Positions 7,445 to 16,710 of a stretch of 50,668 nucleotides of DNA are shown here, one piece after another. This DNA comes from Bacillus sp. FJAT-27245 (GTDB taxonomy: Bacteria > Bacillota > Bacilli > Bacillales > Cytobacillaceae), in assembly GCF_001273955.1 (NCBI RefSeq), contig NZ_LIGI01000001.1:1859758-1910425 (forward strand). The letters run 5' to 3'. Positions within the stretch are counted from its first letter, which is position 1; every line of letters starts with the position of its first letter. The notes beneath the pieces are model-generated. The model did not search any database. It worked only from the letters and a program-made list of their open reading frames with translations, and had not been told where the DNA came from. The position numbers and the translations under genes were made by a program.

Positions 7445-7473
7445 TTCGTTTTAATTGTTTTAAATGGTATACT
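7445..7473 (+). promoter_or_regulatory. probable sigma-A promoter of cydDC leader
   Basis: TTCGTT, a 17-base spacer and TATACT. Transcription would start near 7480 and give a leader of about 230 bases. A partial Rex-like half site (TTGTGAAAAAA) lies just downstream near 7516. Upstream, 7046-7440 shows only AT-rich sequence with no gene. Confidence 0.45.
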
Positions 7474-7570
7474 AGAATAAAGTGCAAATTGCTTAATTAG
7501 CTTTCAATTCATTGTTTGTGAAAAAAGTACATACTTTAAGATTCTGAAAAATATGCAGGAAAATTGCTGG

Positions 7571-7640
7571 ACGGTTTAGAGGATGCTTAAACCGAGGCCG
7601 TGTGAGTCCGGAAACCGATACTGGACGTGTCCCAAGCCTT
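7571..7640 (+). ncRNA. structured cydDC leader RNA, possible attenuator or riboswitch aptamer
   Basis: Three pairings can be read. Hairpin 1 is CGGTTTA (7572-7578) with TAAACCG (7588-7594). A closing stem GAGGC (7594-7598) pairs with GCCTT (7636-7640). Inside it GTCCGG (7606-7611) pairs with CTGGAC (7621-7626) using one wobble. The closing stem shares bases 7637-7640 with the 5' arm of the terminator at 7637-7661, so the two folds exclude one another, as in transcription-attenuating riboswitches. I do not recognise a known class: it lacks the S-box, TPP, FMN, cobalamin, lysine and T-box hallmarks. Confidence 0.5.
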
Positions 7641-7667
7641 CAAAATAGAACATTTTGGGGGTTTTTA
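7637..7667 (+). terminator. intrinsic terminator within the cydDC leader
   Basis: Stem CCTTCAAAAT (7637-7646) and ATTTTGGGGG (7652-7661), ten pairs with two wobbles, loop AGAAC, then TTTTTATT. It lies about 40 bases before the cydD start and in the same orientation, so it would stop read-through into cydDC unless disrupted. Confidence 0.7.
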
Positions 7668-7707
7668 TTATGCCCCTAAACCTTTACTTCACTAGAGGAG
7701 GAATGGA

Positions 7708-9444
7708 ATGAATAACGTTAAAAGTTTGGCTTCGACACGCAAAAAAAGCTTCATATACCTCTTTTTATTATCCATGCTCACAGGTGCCATGATTTTAGGG
7801 CAGGCATATCTGATTGTCTCAATAATTGATGGCGTATTTTTAAAAGGGCAGGCCTTTCGTGAAATCTTTCCGATGTTGGGGTGGTTATTGTTCATCCTAT
7901 TTGGAAGGGTCTTATTCAGCTATTTTAGTCGGCGTGTGGGAATACGCATGGGTTCCAAGGTGAAAAGTGATTATCGCAAATCCCTTTTAAGCAACTACAT
8001 CCGAAACCCCATTCAATCCTCATTACGTGGACAATCAGGAAAAAAGGTTAGTATGATCATGGATGCTGTTGACGAAGTGGATAGCTACTATAGCCAGTAT
8101 ATGCCACAAGTCATTCAGTCAACGATCATCCCGCTCCTGATCCTTATCGTGATTTTCACGCAGCATACAAATTCAGGGCTTATTATGCTGATTACCACGC
8201 CTTTTATTCCAATTTTTATGATTATTATTGGGATTCAAACGAAGAAGAAGTCCGAAGAACAGCTGGAAAAGCTCGGGGCATTTTCGGGGAAATTTCTCGA
8301 TACATTACAAGGACTTGTAACCCTTAAATTATTTGGGCGCGCCAGGCAGCAAAAGGACGTAATTCAGGAAAGTAGCCTGAATTTCAGGGAAGCGACGATG
8401 GAAATATTAAAGGTTGCCTTTACGAATTCCTTTATGCTTGAACTGATTTCGATGTTGAGTATTGGACTCATTGCGCTTGAAATTGCACTGCAGCTGATTG
8501 TGTTTGATGGAATTACATTCTTTACTGCTTTCGTTGTTTTGCTCCTCGCACCGGAATATTACGCAACGCTTAAAGAACTGGGGTCTGCTTTTCACAATGG
8601 CCGCAGCAGTATGGGGGCATTGAAAAAGATAAAAGAGGAATTACAAGAAACAGACCAGCCTCCCCTGAAGTGGGGAGCATTAACTATAGGGAAGGGGGAG
8701 ACCCCGCCCGAGATCGTTTTAAAAGACGTTAACTTCAGCTATGGCGAGGGAGAATTTGCATTGAACAATATAAATGCAGAGCTACCGCCACATAGCCGAA
8801 TAGCCATAGTGGGGCCGAGTGGTTCCGGAAAAACGACATTGTTGCATATTATTGCCGGCCTGATTGCTCCCGCATCCGGGAACGTCATCGTGAATGGAAA
8901 CCCTTTGGAAAATTATAAAGAGGACCAATGGTTTAATGAACTGTCCTATATTTCGCAGCACCCGTATATTTTTTCCGGGACAATTGCGGAAAATATTTCG
9001 ATTGGCGGAAATTCCACCGCTGCCGAAAGCGATATTAGACAAGCTGCTGAACAGGCGGGGATTGCTAGTTTGATAGAGTCACTTGAAGACGGATATGATA
9101 CCCGTGTCGGAGAAGCAGGAAGAGGGCTGTCGGGTGGCGAGAAACAGCGGCTCGCATTGGCAAGGGCTTTTCTGAAAAAGCCATCCGTCATCCTTTTTGA
9201 CGAACCGACAACAGGGCTTGACCTTTATACGGAACGGATTTTACAGGCATCTATTGAAAAATTGTCGCAGCATGCAACTGTCATTACGGTTGCCCACCGG
9301 CTCCATACGATAAAAAATGCGGATTTGATTCTTTTTATGGACAGTGGGAGAGTGCTTGGGGCAGGAACACATGAACAATTAATCAAAGAAGTGTCGGCCT
9401 ATCGTGAAATGGTTGCCATTCAGCAGGGAGGGATGGCTCAATGA
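7708..9444 (+). CDS. cydD: thiol reductant ABC exporter subunit CydD
   Basis: The protein has 578 residues with ATG at 7708 behind AGAGGAGG. CydD pairs with CydC in a heterodimeric ABC transporter of the cytoplasmic membrane, needed for cytochrome bd assembly and linked to cysteine/glutathione export and heme handling. The first 320 residues form the six-helix transmembrane domain. The ATPase domain has Walker A (G-P-S-G-S-G-K-T-T near 368-376), the signature L-S-G-G-E-K-Q-R near 474 and Walker B I-L-F-D-E-P near 495. The stop overlaps the start of cydC by four bases, so the two are translationally coupled. No cydAB genes are in the window. Expression is probably controlled by the structured leader upstream. 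Confidence 0.92.
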   Translation: MNNVKSLASTRKKSFIYLFLLSMLTGAMILGQAYLIVSIIDGVFLKGQAFREIFPMLGWLLFILFGRVLFSYFSRRVGIRMGSKVKSDYRKSLLSNYIRNPIQSSLRGQSGKKVSMIMDAVDEVDSYYSQYMPQVIQSTIIPLLILIVIFTQHTNSGLIMLITTPFIPIFMIIIGIQTKKKSEEQLEKLGAFSGKFLDTLQGLVTLKLFGRARQQKDVIQESSLNFREATMEILKVAFTNSFMLELISMLSIGLIALEIALQLIVFDGITFFTAFVVLLLAPEYYATLKELGSAFHNGRSSMGALKKIKEELQETDQPPLKWGALTIGKGETPPEIVLKDVNFSYGEGEFALNNINAELPPHSRIAIVGPSGSGKTTLLHIIAGLIAPASGNVIVNGNPLENYKEDQWFNELSYISQHPYIFSGTIAENISIGGNSTAAESDIRQAAEQAGIASLIESLEDGYDTRVGEAGRGLSGGEKQRLALARAFLKKPSVILFDEPTTGLDLYTERILQASIEKLSQHATVITVAHRLHTIKNADLILFMDSGRVLGAGTHEQLIKEVSAYREMVAIQQGGMAQ

Positions 9445-11159
9445 AGGATTTGGTACATGTCACAAAATTAATGCTGAAGGAAAAAAGGGATATCCTCTAT
9501 TCGATTATTGCTGGCTTTATTGCCGGTATTGCAGCAGTTGGCCTGTTTGCCGCGAGTGGCTATCTGATTTCAAAAGCCGCACTCGCACCGCCACTGTATG
9601 CCTTGGTCATTCTCGCATCAACGGTGAAGCTGCTTGGCTTCATTAGAGCAATGACCCGTTATGTAGAACGTTACTATTCTCATCGGGCTACATTTACGAT
9701 TTTAAGTAACATAAGGGTATCTTTTTTTGAAAAGCTGGAGCCATTGGCACCGGGGATTTTCGGGAAATACAGAAGTGGTGACTTGCTATCGCGCATTGTT
9801 GGCGATGTTGAAACAATGCAGAATTACTTTTTGCGTGTTTTCTATCCACCGATTGTACTGATGATGGTCTTTTTAAGCACCATTTTATTTACCATTTACT
9901 TTTCCATCTATACAACCGTCATTCTGGTAATCGGATTTTTGTTGACGACCTTTATTGTACCTGCTTTGTTTGCCGTGAAACTGCGCAAAGTTACTAGCCG
10001 GGTACGTGAAGAGAGAGGAGAACTGTCAACAGAAGCGGCTGAGCTTTTACACGGTTTTCATGATTTGAAAATATACCAGAAGCTCGAGGAAAAAGAGCAG
10101 CAACTCATTGAAACGTCCCAAAGATATATCGGAGAGCAGGAAACCGAGGAAAACAATATTGCCTACAGCCACTCAATGAATACGTTTATTTCACTTTTCA
10201 TTACTTGGACTGTTTTAGGAGTCGGGGCTTACCTAGTTTCGGCTGGCAAAATGGATGGACTCTTTCTAGCCATGCTTGTCCTGATTGCCATTACTGTTTT
10301 CGAGGATGCAGGTACAATGGCTGTTTTCCCAATCTATTTGAATGATAGCAGGCGGGCAGCGGAGCGGTTGAACTCTGTTGTTCGAGGGGAGAAAGTTGGC
10401 GAAAAAGAACAGGTCTTTGCGGGGGCGCTTCCTCCGAACGAGGCTTTTTCCATCGAAGCGGACCATGTAAGCTTTACTTTTCCAAATGAATGGAGAAAGG
10501 CTCTAGATGACGTTACAATCCAATTGCCAGCGGGTTCGAAAATAGCCATTGTCGGCCCAAGTGGATCCGGAAAATCAACCTTGCTTCAACTTCTTTTGAA
10601 AATTTATCCTGTTGATCAAGGAGATATTCGTATCGACAATCAATCGATTTCTCATATTAGCCAGGAAAACCTCTGGAGAGAGGCCAATGTTGTGTTGCAG
10701 GAGAATCATTTCTTCTATGGAACGATTCGAAGCAATTTGCAGCTAGCCAGTGATGAACTGACTGATGATGCAATGGAAGCCGCGTTGCAAAAAGTAAAGC
10801 TTGGCCATTTTTTGCTGGAAGACCCGGTTTTTGAAAAAGGAGAAAATCTTTCTGGCGGTGAAAAACAGAGGCTCGCAATCGCTCGCGCCATGCTGAAAGG
10901 AAAGTGCAACTGGTTCCTGGATGAACCAACATCTTCGATCGATGCAATAACCGAGCAATTCATATATAGCCAACTGTTCGAGCAAGCAAAGGATGACACG
11001 CTGATTCTCGTCAGCCACCGCCTCAACGGACTCGAAAAAATGGACAAGATTATCGTCATGGAACAAGGGAGAATCATTGAGTCCGGAACATTCGAAGAGT
11101 TAATGCGGAACAAAGGGTATTTCTATGAAATGAAAGAAATTGAAAAGAATTTGCTTTAA
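9441..11159 (+). CDS. cydC: thiol reductant ABC exporter subunit CydC
   Basis: The protein has 572 residues. It is the partner half-transporter of CydD. Six membrane helices fill the first 310 residues, with a G-Y-L-I-S-K-A-A segment near residue 33 that is typical of CydC. The ATPase domain carries Walker A G-P-S-G-S-G-K-S-T near 372-380, L-S-G-G-E-K-Q-R near 470 and Walker B W-F-L-D-E-P near 491. Its ATG overlaps the end of cydD (ATGA), and a strong terminator follows its stop. Lengths of both subunits are normal for the family. Confidence 0.92.
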   Translation: MKDLVHVTKLMLKEKRDILYSIIAGFIAGIAAVGLFAASGYLISKAALAPPLYALVILASTVKLLGFIRAMTRYVERYYSHRATFTILSNIRVSFFEKLEPLAPGIFGKYRSGDLLSRIVGDVETMQNYFLRVFYPPIVLMMVFLSTILFTIYFSIYTTVILVIGFLLTTFIVPALFAVKLRKVTSRVREERGELSTEAAELLHGFHDLKIYQKLEEKEQQLIETSQRYIGEQETEENNIAYSHSMNTFISLFITWTVLGVGAYLVSAGKMDGLFLAMLVLIAITVFEDAGTMAVFPIYLNDSRRAAERLNSVVRGEKVGEKEQVFAGALPPNEAFSIEADHVSFTFPNEWRKALDDVTIQLPAGSKIAIVGPSGSGKSTLLQLLLKIYPVDQGDIRIDNQSISHISQENLWREANVVLQENHFFYGTIRSNLQLASDELTDDAMEAALQKVKLGHFLLEDPVFEKGENLSGGEKQRLAIARAMLKGKCNWFLDEPTSSIDAITEQFIYSQLFEQAKDDTLILVSHRLNGLEKMDKIIVMEQGRIIESGTFEELMRNKGYFYEMKEIEKNLL

Positions 11160-11163
11160 AGAG

Positions 11164-11210
11164 AAGCTATTCCATTGGGCGGTGAGCCTTTTATGGAATA
11201 GCTTTTTTTA
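11164..11210 (+). terminator. rho-independent terminator of cydDC
   Basis: An 11-bp perfect stem AAGCTATTCCA / TGGAATAGCTT followed by TTTTTT. It lies five bases after the cydC stop. The next 225 bases up to the sbn promoter show no gene. Confidence 0.9.
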
Positions 11211-11436
11211 TGGAATGAAAACACCAACCATGCCAAGGGATTTAAAAGTGGCCTATACCAGGCCTTCAAAATTACTTCTGATTACATATAAGTAAAAAGG
11301 TGGATTACTATAGTGCGAAAGAGCCGATTTAGTTTAGTAGTTACATCCCATACTTTTGTGTATTGGTAACTTAATTTGTAAGAATAGAGAATACTTTTGC
11401 TTATTTTAATATTTAAAATGTAGGGCTTTCGTTTAA

Positions 11437-11466
11437 TTGACAATGACAATCATTATCAATTAACAT
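11437..11466 (+). promoter_or_regulatory. sbn operon promoter
   Basis: TTGACA at 11437-11442, an 18-base spacer and TAACAT at 11461-11466. The first Fur box covers most of the -35 and the spacer, the expected place for iron repression. Confidence 0.65.
11439..11457 (+). promoter_or_regulatory. Fur box 1
   Basis: GACAATGACAATCATTATC matches the classic 19-base Fur consensus (GATAATGATAATCATTATC) at 17 of 19 positions. Fur with iron would block RNA polymerase here. Confidence 0.85.
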
Positions 11467-11473
11467 TTTAGTT

Positions 11474-12516
<1,043 letters not shown>

Positions 12517-12529
12517 AAGGGGAAACATA

Positions 12530-13585
12530 ATGAAAACTCAGACAGAAATCTTAACGAAGACAATAGAACAAAATGCGGCACCAACAATGCTTTATTTAAG
12601 TAAAAACGATATTGCTAAGGTCGGGGGAGATCATTCAGACCTTTATGTGGAGGCACTAACAGATGCTCTTTGTCTTCACGGGAAAAAAGATTTTGTTCAG
12701 CCGTTAAAACCCTATTTGCGAGCATCTGGAAAAGAGGGGCATATTGCCGACCGCATTATCGCCATGCCTGCTTATGTTGGGGGAGATGACCCCGTGTCTG
12801 GGATAAAGTGGATTGGAAGTAAACATGACAATCCAACTGTAAGAGGAATAGAGCGGGCTAGTGGACTGATTATACTAAATGATCCTAATACAAATTTTCC
12901 AATTGCAGTCCTTGAAGCAAGCTTAATTAGCAGCATGCGGACCGCAGCAGTAACGGTTGTTGCGACAAAGCATCTAGCTAAAAAAGCATTTAAATCGGTC
13001 ACGATCGTGGGCTGCGGACTGATTGCTAATAAGCAAGTACAATCATTGCTAGAACAGTTTACCCAAATAGAGGAAGTTCATTTATTTGATGTTAACCGCC
13101 AAGCGGCAACTAGTTTTGCACTTGAGTGGAAAGAAAACTATTCATCCGTTCGTTTCGTTATCCATGAAACAGCTGAAAGTGCGGTAAAGCAAGGTGAAGT
13201 AATTGTACCGTGTACTGTGACAGATCAACCGTATATTGAGTATAGCTGGCTTCAAAAAGGAGCATTTGTTTGCAACATATCCATTATGGACGTGAAAAAG
13301 GATGTCTTTTTACAAGCCGATAAAGTGATTGTGGATGATTGGGAACAAGCCAATCGTGAAAAGAAAGTCATCAATCAATTAGTTGAGGAAGGGAAATTTT
13401 CAAAAGAACGCCTTTATGCTGAATTAGGTGAAATCGTGTTGGGTGAAAAAATTGGACGTGAACTTGATGATGAAATCATTATTTTAAACCCAATGGGAAT
13501 GGCAATTGAAGATGTAGCTAGTGCTTATGCAGTCTATAAACGAGCGGTAGAGAAACAGGTTGGAACAGCGTTAAATCTTTATTAA
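12530..13585 (+). CDS. sbnB: SbnB-like 2,3-diaminopropionate biosynthesis dehydrogenase
   Basis: The protein has 351 residues, in the ornithine cyclodeaminase / mu-crystallin family. SbnB oxidatively hydrolyses ACEGA with NAD+ to give L-2,3-diaminopropionate and 2-oxoglutarate, supplying two building blocks of staphyloferrin B. The Rossmann motif reads V-G-C-G-L-I-A-N near residue 161, and the R-T-A-A-V-T segment near 137-142 is the family substrate region. It starts 14 bases after the sbnA stop with its own AAAGGGG site. Confidence 0.9.
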   Translation: MKTQTEILTKTIEQNAAPTMLYLSKNDIAKVGGDHSDLYVEALTDALCLHGKKDFVQPLKPYLRASGKEGHIADRIIAMPAYVGGDDPVSGIKWIGSKHDNPTVRGIERASGLIILNDPNTNFPIAVLEASLISSMRTAAVTVVATKHLAKKAFKSVTIVGCGLIANKQVQSLLEQFTQIEEVHLFDVNRQAATSFALEWKENYSSVRFVIHETAESAVKQGEVIVPCTVTDQPYIEYSWLQKGAFVCNISIMDVKKDVFLQADKVIVDDWEQANREKKVINQLVEEGKFSKERLYAELGEIVLGEKIGRELDDEIIILNPMGMAIEDVASAYAVYKRAVEKQVGTALNLY

Positions 13586-13603
13586 AAAGGAGTGATTGGA
13601 CTG

Positions 13604-15460
13604 TTGCTGTCCGTTGAAAATCTATCAATACATACAAAGAATTCTTATCAAGAAGCAGAAAAGCATATTATAAAAGACTTACTGGATGCTTTTCTTCTGG
13701 AAAATCTATTTTCAATAAGTGAAAACGGGAGAATCGTTCAGGGCCCGGTAGATTTCCTGAGCTTGGAAGAGGGAGAGTCACTTTTTGAAGTTCCGCTTTC
13801 GGAGAATGAATCAATCGTGTTTCCAGTCCGTTTTTCAGTGTTGCAATCCTACCGTTTAAGTGGAGAACACGTCTATCTTCTACTAAAGGAAAGAAATAAA
13901 TTACATGTACTTAACTCACTCGAAACAGCCAGGCTGTTAATTGATGCATTTGGAAAAGTGAACGGCTACTCAGAGGATAACCTTAATCATTTTTTAAGCG
14001 AGTTAACACTTGCACTCATACAAACTGCGATGGCATATAAGGCGGCTAAACTATTTCAGGACAATCAAATAGAATCATTTATTGCTACAGAGCAGCTTGC
14101 TGCCCTACGGGATCGTCCGTTTCATCCTACTTCAAAAGCAAAGGAGGGATGGACAGAAGAAGAGTATCGTTTGTATAGCCCCGAATTTCAGCAGCCATTC
14201 AAGCTTAGCTGGTTGGCTGTCCGCAGGGATTATATTCGCATAGGGAAGGCAGCAAATGAAGCCGTGTTTAATGATCTATTAACCGAGCACGAGAAGGATC
14301 GGTTGACAGAAGCGTTCGAAAAGGAAGGTATATCCAGAAAAGACTATTTTGCCATGCCTGTTCACCCGTGGCAAAAAACAAATGTTATTGCGGAACTTTA
14401 TCAAGAAGAAATAAATCAAAAAATATGTATACCCATTGATGTCCAGACAGGTTCGTTTACAGCAACATCATCACTTCGATCGTTAGTACCTGTAAATGAA
14501 TATGCCGGGGCTTACCATTTAAAACTTCCGATCGGTATATCTTCGTTAGGCGCACTAAGGCTTATGCCGACACGTTACTTATTGAATGGTGAGAAAGGAC
14601 AAAGTCTTCTAGAGCAAGCCAAAGATAAGGACCGATATTTGAAGAATCGCCTTTTTATATGTGATGAACGAAACTGGTGGGCTTTTCAGGGGGAGGATCA
14701 AGATTTGTTTGCAGATAAGCCTGGCCATTTAACATGTCAAATTCGGAGCTATCCGAGTGAATTTGTAAGTGGTTGTGAGTATACGCTTGTCTCAATGGCA
14801 GCATTGGCAGTTGGAAAAGAGGAGCATCTCTTTTCACAGTGGTTGGGCATGCAGGACAAAGAAGTTACACAGGAAAACGTAACAAATCTTTTTGACGTTT
14901 TATGCAGTGAATTCACCAGGTTTGCATCCCGTTTCTTACTATACGGTATTATGCCGGAATTGCATGGGCAAAACGTTGTGGCAGTGATAAAGGACGGTAG
15001 TTTAATAGGATTCTTGCTTCGCGATCATGACACAGTACGGATTTATCCGGAGTGGATGGAAAGAGCAAACCTGGAAGACCCCGATTATATCATTCGAAAA
15101 GATACACCTAATACGTTAATCAATCGAACTCCCGAAGATTTTTTATCTTATTTTCAGACGCTGGCTGTTGAAGTGAATCTTTATGCGATTATCGATAGCT
15201 TGTGTGCGGTTTATCACCTCGAAGAAGCCGTTCTTTGGAAAATGGTCAAAGAAAGCATTTGGAGGGCAATCCATGATCAAGATTTTGATGTGAAACAACG
15301 GAACGTGATCTATAACATTCTTTTTTTAAAGGAAACATGGCCCATGAAGCGACTGCTTGATCCTTTATTAAGAAGGAATGGTTCAGGAGGCGGAAGCATG
15401 CCTTCCAGTATTGGGGAAATTAATAACCCCTTTTATCAGTCGGAGAAGATGATGAAATGA
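13604..15460 (+). CDS. sbnC: SbnC-like NIS siderophore synthetase
   Basis: The protein has 618 residues from the TTG at 13604, eleven bases after AAAGGAG; the frame is also open from a GTG at 13592, but that codon overlaps the Shine-Dalgarno. SbnC is the IucA/IucC-type synthetase that adds 2-oxoglutarate in the last step of staphyloferrin B assembly. The ATP/acid-activating domain shows P-F-H-P-T-S-K near residue 172, the M-P-V-H-P-W-Q motif near 258 and a T-S-S-L-R-S-L motif. The usual G-H-P before the first motif is replaced by R-D-R-P. The C-terminus has the H-G-Q-N-V-V and F-L-L-R-D-H-D metal/substrate region of FhuF-like tails. Its stop overlaps the start of sbnD. Confidence 0.88.
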   Translation: MLSVENLSIHTKNSYQEAEKHIIKDLLDAFLLENLFSISENGRIVQGPVDFLSLEEGESLFEVPLSENESIVFPVRFSVLQSYRLSGEHVYLLLKERNKLHVLNSLETARLLIDAFGKVNGYSEDNLNHFLSELTLALIQTAMAYKAAKLFQDNQIESFIATEQLAALRDRPFHPTSKAKEGWTEEEYRLYSPEFQQPFKLSWLAVRRDYIRIGKAANEAVFNDLLTEHEKDRLTEAFEKEGISRKDYFAMPVHPWQKTNVIAELYQEEINQKICIPIDVQTGSFTATSSLRSLVPVNEYAGAYHLKLPIGISSLGALRLMPTRYLLNGEKGQSLLEQAKDKDRYLKNRLFICDERNWWAFQGEDQDLFADKPGHLTCQIRSYPSEFVSGCEYTLVSMAALAVGKEEHLFSQWLGMQDKEVTQENVTNLFDVLCSEFTRFASRFLLYGIMPELHGQNVVAVIKDGSLIGFLLRDHDTVRIYPEWMERANLEDPDYIIRKDTPNTLINRTPEDFLSYFQTLAVEVNLYAIIDSLCAVYHLEEAVLWKMVKESIWRAIHDQDFDVKQRNVIYNILFLKETWPMKRLLDPLLRRNGSGGGSMPSSIGEINNPFYQSEKMMK

Positions 15461-16692
15461 ATCACGCCGTTCAATGGAAGCGGAACTTCGCCATTCTTTG
15501 GAGTGGGAAATTTTTAGCGATTGCAGGGCTTACATTGCTAATCCCTTTCCTGCCAATTTATATGGGGGAGCTTGGAGTTAAAACAATGCAATCGAAGCAG
15601 CTTTGGAGTGGAATTGTCCTTGCTGCACCTGCCGTTACATCTGCCATCGCTTCCCCATTTTGGGGGAAAGTTGGCGACCGCTTTGGCCGTAAGTTAATGG
15701 TGGTGCGTGCCCTCTTTGGATTAAGTGCTTGTCTTTTCCTAATGGCTGTTGTCACAAGCCCACTGCAGTTTTTATGGGTACGCCTTTTACAAGGGGCGCT
15801 TGGGGGCGTTGTCGAAGCTTCTAGTGCATTTGCGGGTTCAGAGGCACCTGAGGAACAGCGCGGGAAAGCGCTCGGAAGCCTTCAAAGCGCCGTGGCAGCC
15901 GGTTCATTGGCTGGTCCGCTTTTAGGCGGGGTATTCGTTGATTTATATGGATTTCGTCCACTTTTATTTGTGATGGGAGCATTAACAGGAATCGGTGCGT
16001 GTGCTGCTTGGTTTCTATTAATAGAGAGAAATAGGTATAGAGATAAAGATATTCGTTCCGATGAAGTGGACAGCAGTGTTCCTCATGTATTTGCCTCGAT
16101 GTTCTCCCATCCGAGAACAAGAGGGTTTATTATAGCAGGCTTTGCCGCTAATTTAGCAGTGTTTGGTCTTGTGACACCACTTGCGCCGTTAGTAGAAAGT
16201 GTTGCAAAAAAGCCGGATCATGCAGCAACGTGGATTGGTTTTTTGCAAACAGCATTATGGTCAGCAACACTATTGAGTTCACCATGGTGGGGAAAACAAA
16301 ATGATCGTTTTAAAGTGGAACGAAATTATATGATTGCAACCGTTGTTTGTGGAATTAGTGTGATTTTACAAGCGGTTGCTGTAAGTATGCCAGCATTGTT
16401 TGCTTTCCGTGTGTTACAAGGCTTAACCTTCAGTGCGCTTGTTCAATCCGTAATGTTGGTTATTGTTCAATCGTCTACTGATGCTAATCATGGTGTTCGA
16501 ATTGGGGCAACCAATAGCCTATTAGTATGCGGGCAAGTTGTTGGCTCTATAATGGGGGCTTTGACTACCGGGATGTTCGATCCTAAAGTCTCATTTATCA
16601 TTATGGGTACGGTTTTTATTGGAAGTGCATTATGTCTGTTGCAAGGTTTTGCAATCTCCCACGGATTGCTATCTCAAGTTAATAAACGATAG
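15457..16692 (+). CDS. sbnD: SbnD-like staphyloferrin B exporter (MFS)
   Basis: The protein has 411 residues with about twelve membrane helices. It is a major facilitator family drug/proton antiporter type protein that exports the finished siderophore from the cytosol. The loop 2-3 motif is clear as G-K-V-G-D-R-F-G-R-K near residue 70, and an ascending G-x-x-x-G-P-x-x-G-G motif lies near 152-158. It starts inside the end of sbnC (ATGA overlap), so it is coupled to the synthetase. Its place between the sbnC- and sbnE-like genes is the same as in staphylococci. Confidence 0.88.
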   Translation: MNHAVQWKRNFAILWSGKFLAIAGLTLLIPFLPIYMGELGVKTMQSKQLWSGIVLAAPAVTSAIASPFWGKVGDRFGRKLMVVRALFGLSACLFLMAVVTSPLQFLWVRLLQGALGGVVEASSAFAGSEAPEEQRGKALGSLQSAVAAGSLAGPLLGGVFVDLYGFRPLLFVMGALTGIGACAAWFLLIERNRYRDKDIRSDEVDSSVPHVFASMFSHPRTRGFIIAGFAANLAVFGLVTPLAPLVESVAKKPDHAATWIGFLQTALWSATLLSSPWWGKQNDRFKVERNYMIATVVCGISVILQAVAVSMPALFAFRVLQGLTFSALVQSVMLVIVQSSTDANHGVRIGATNSLLVCGQVVGSIMGALTTGMFDPKVSFIIMGTVFIGSALCLLQGFAISHGLLSQVNKR

Positions 16693-16710
16693 AGAGGAAG
16701 CGGTGTTTCA

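Noticed and set aside
7507-7530. TTGTGAAAAAAGTACAT as a Rex binding site for cydDC
   Set aside because: Only one half of the TTGTGAA-N-TTCACAA palindrome is there; not enough to call a Rex operator.
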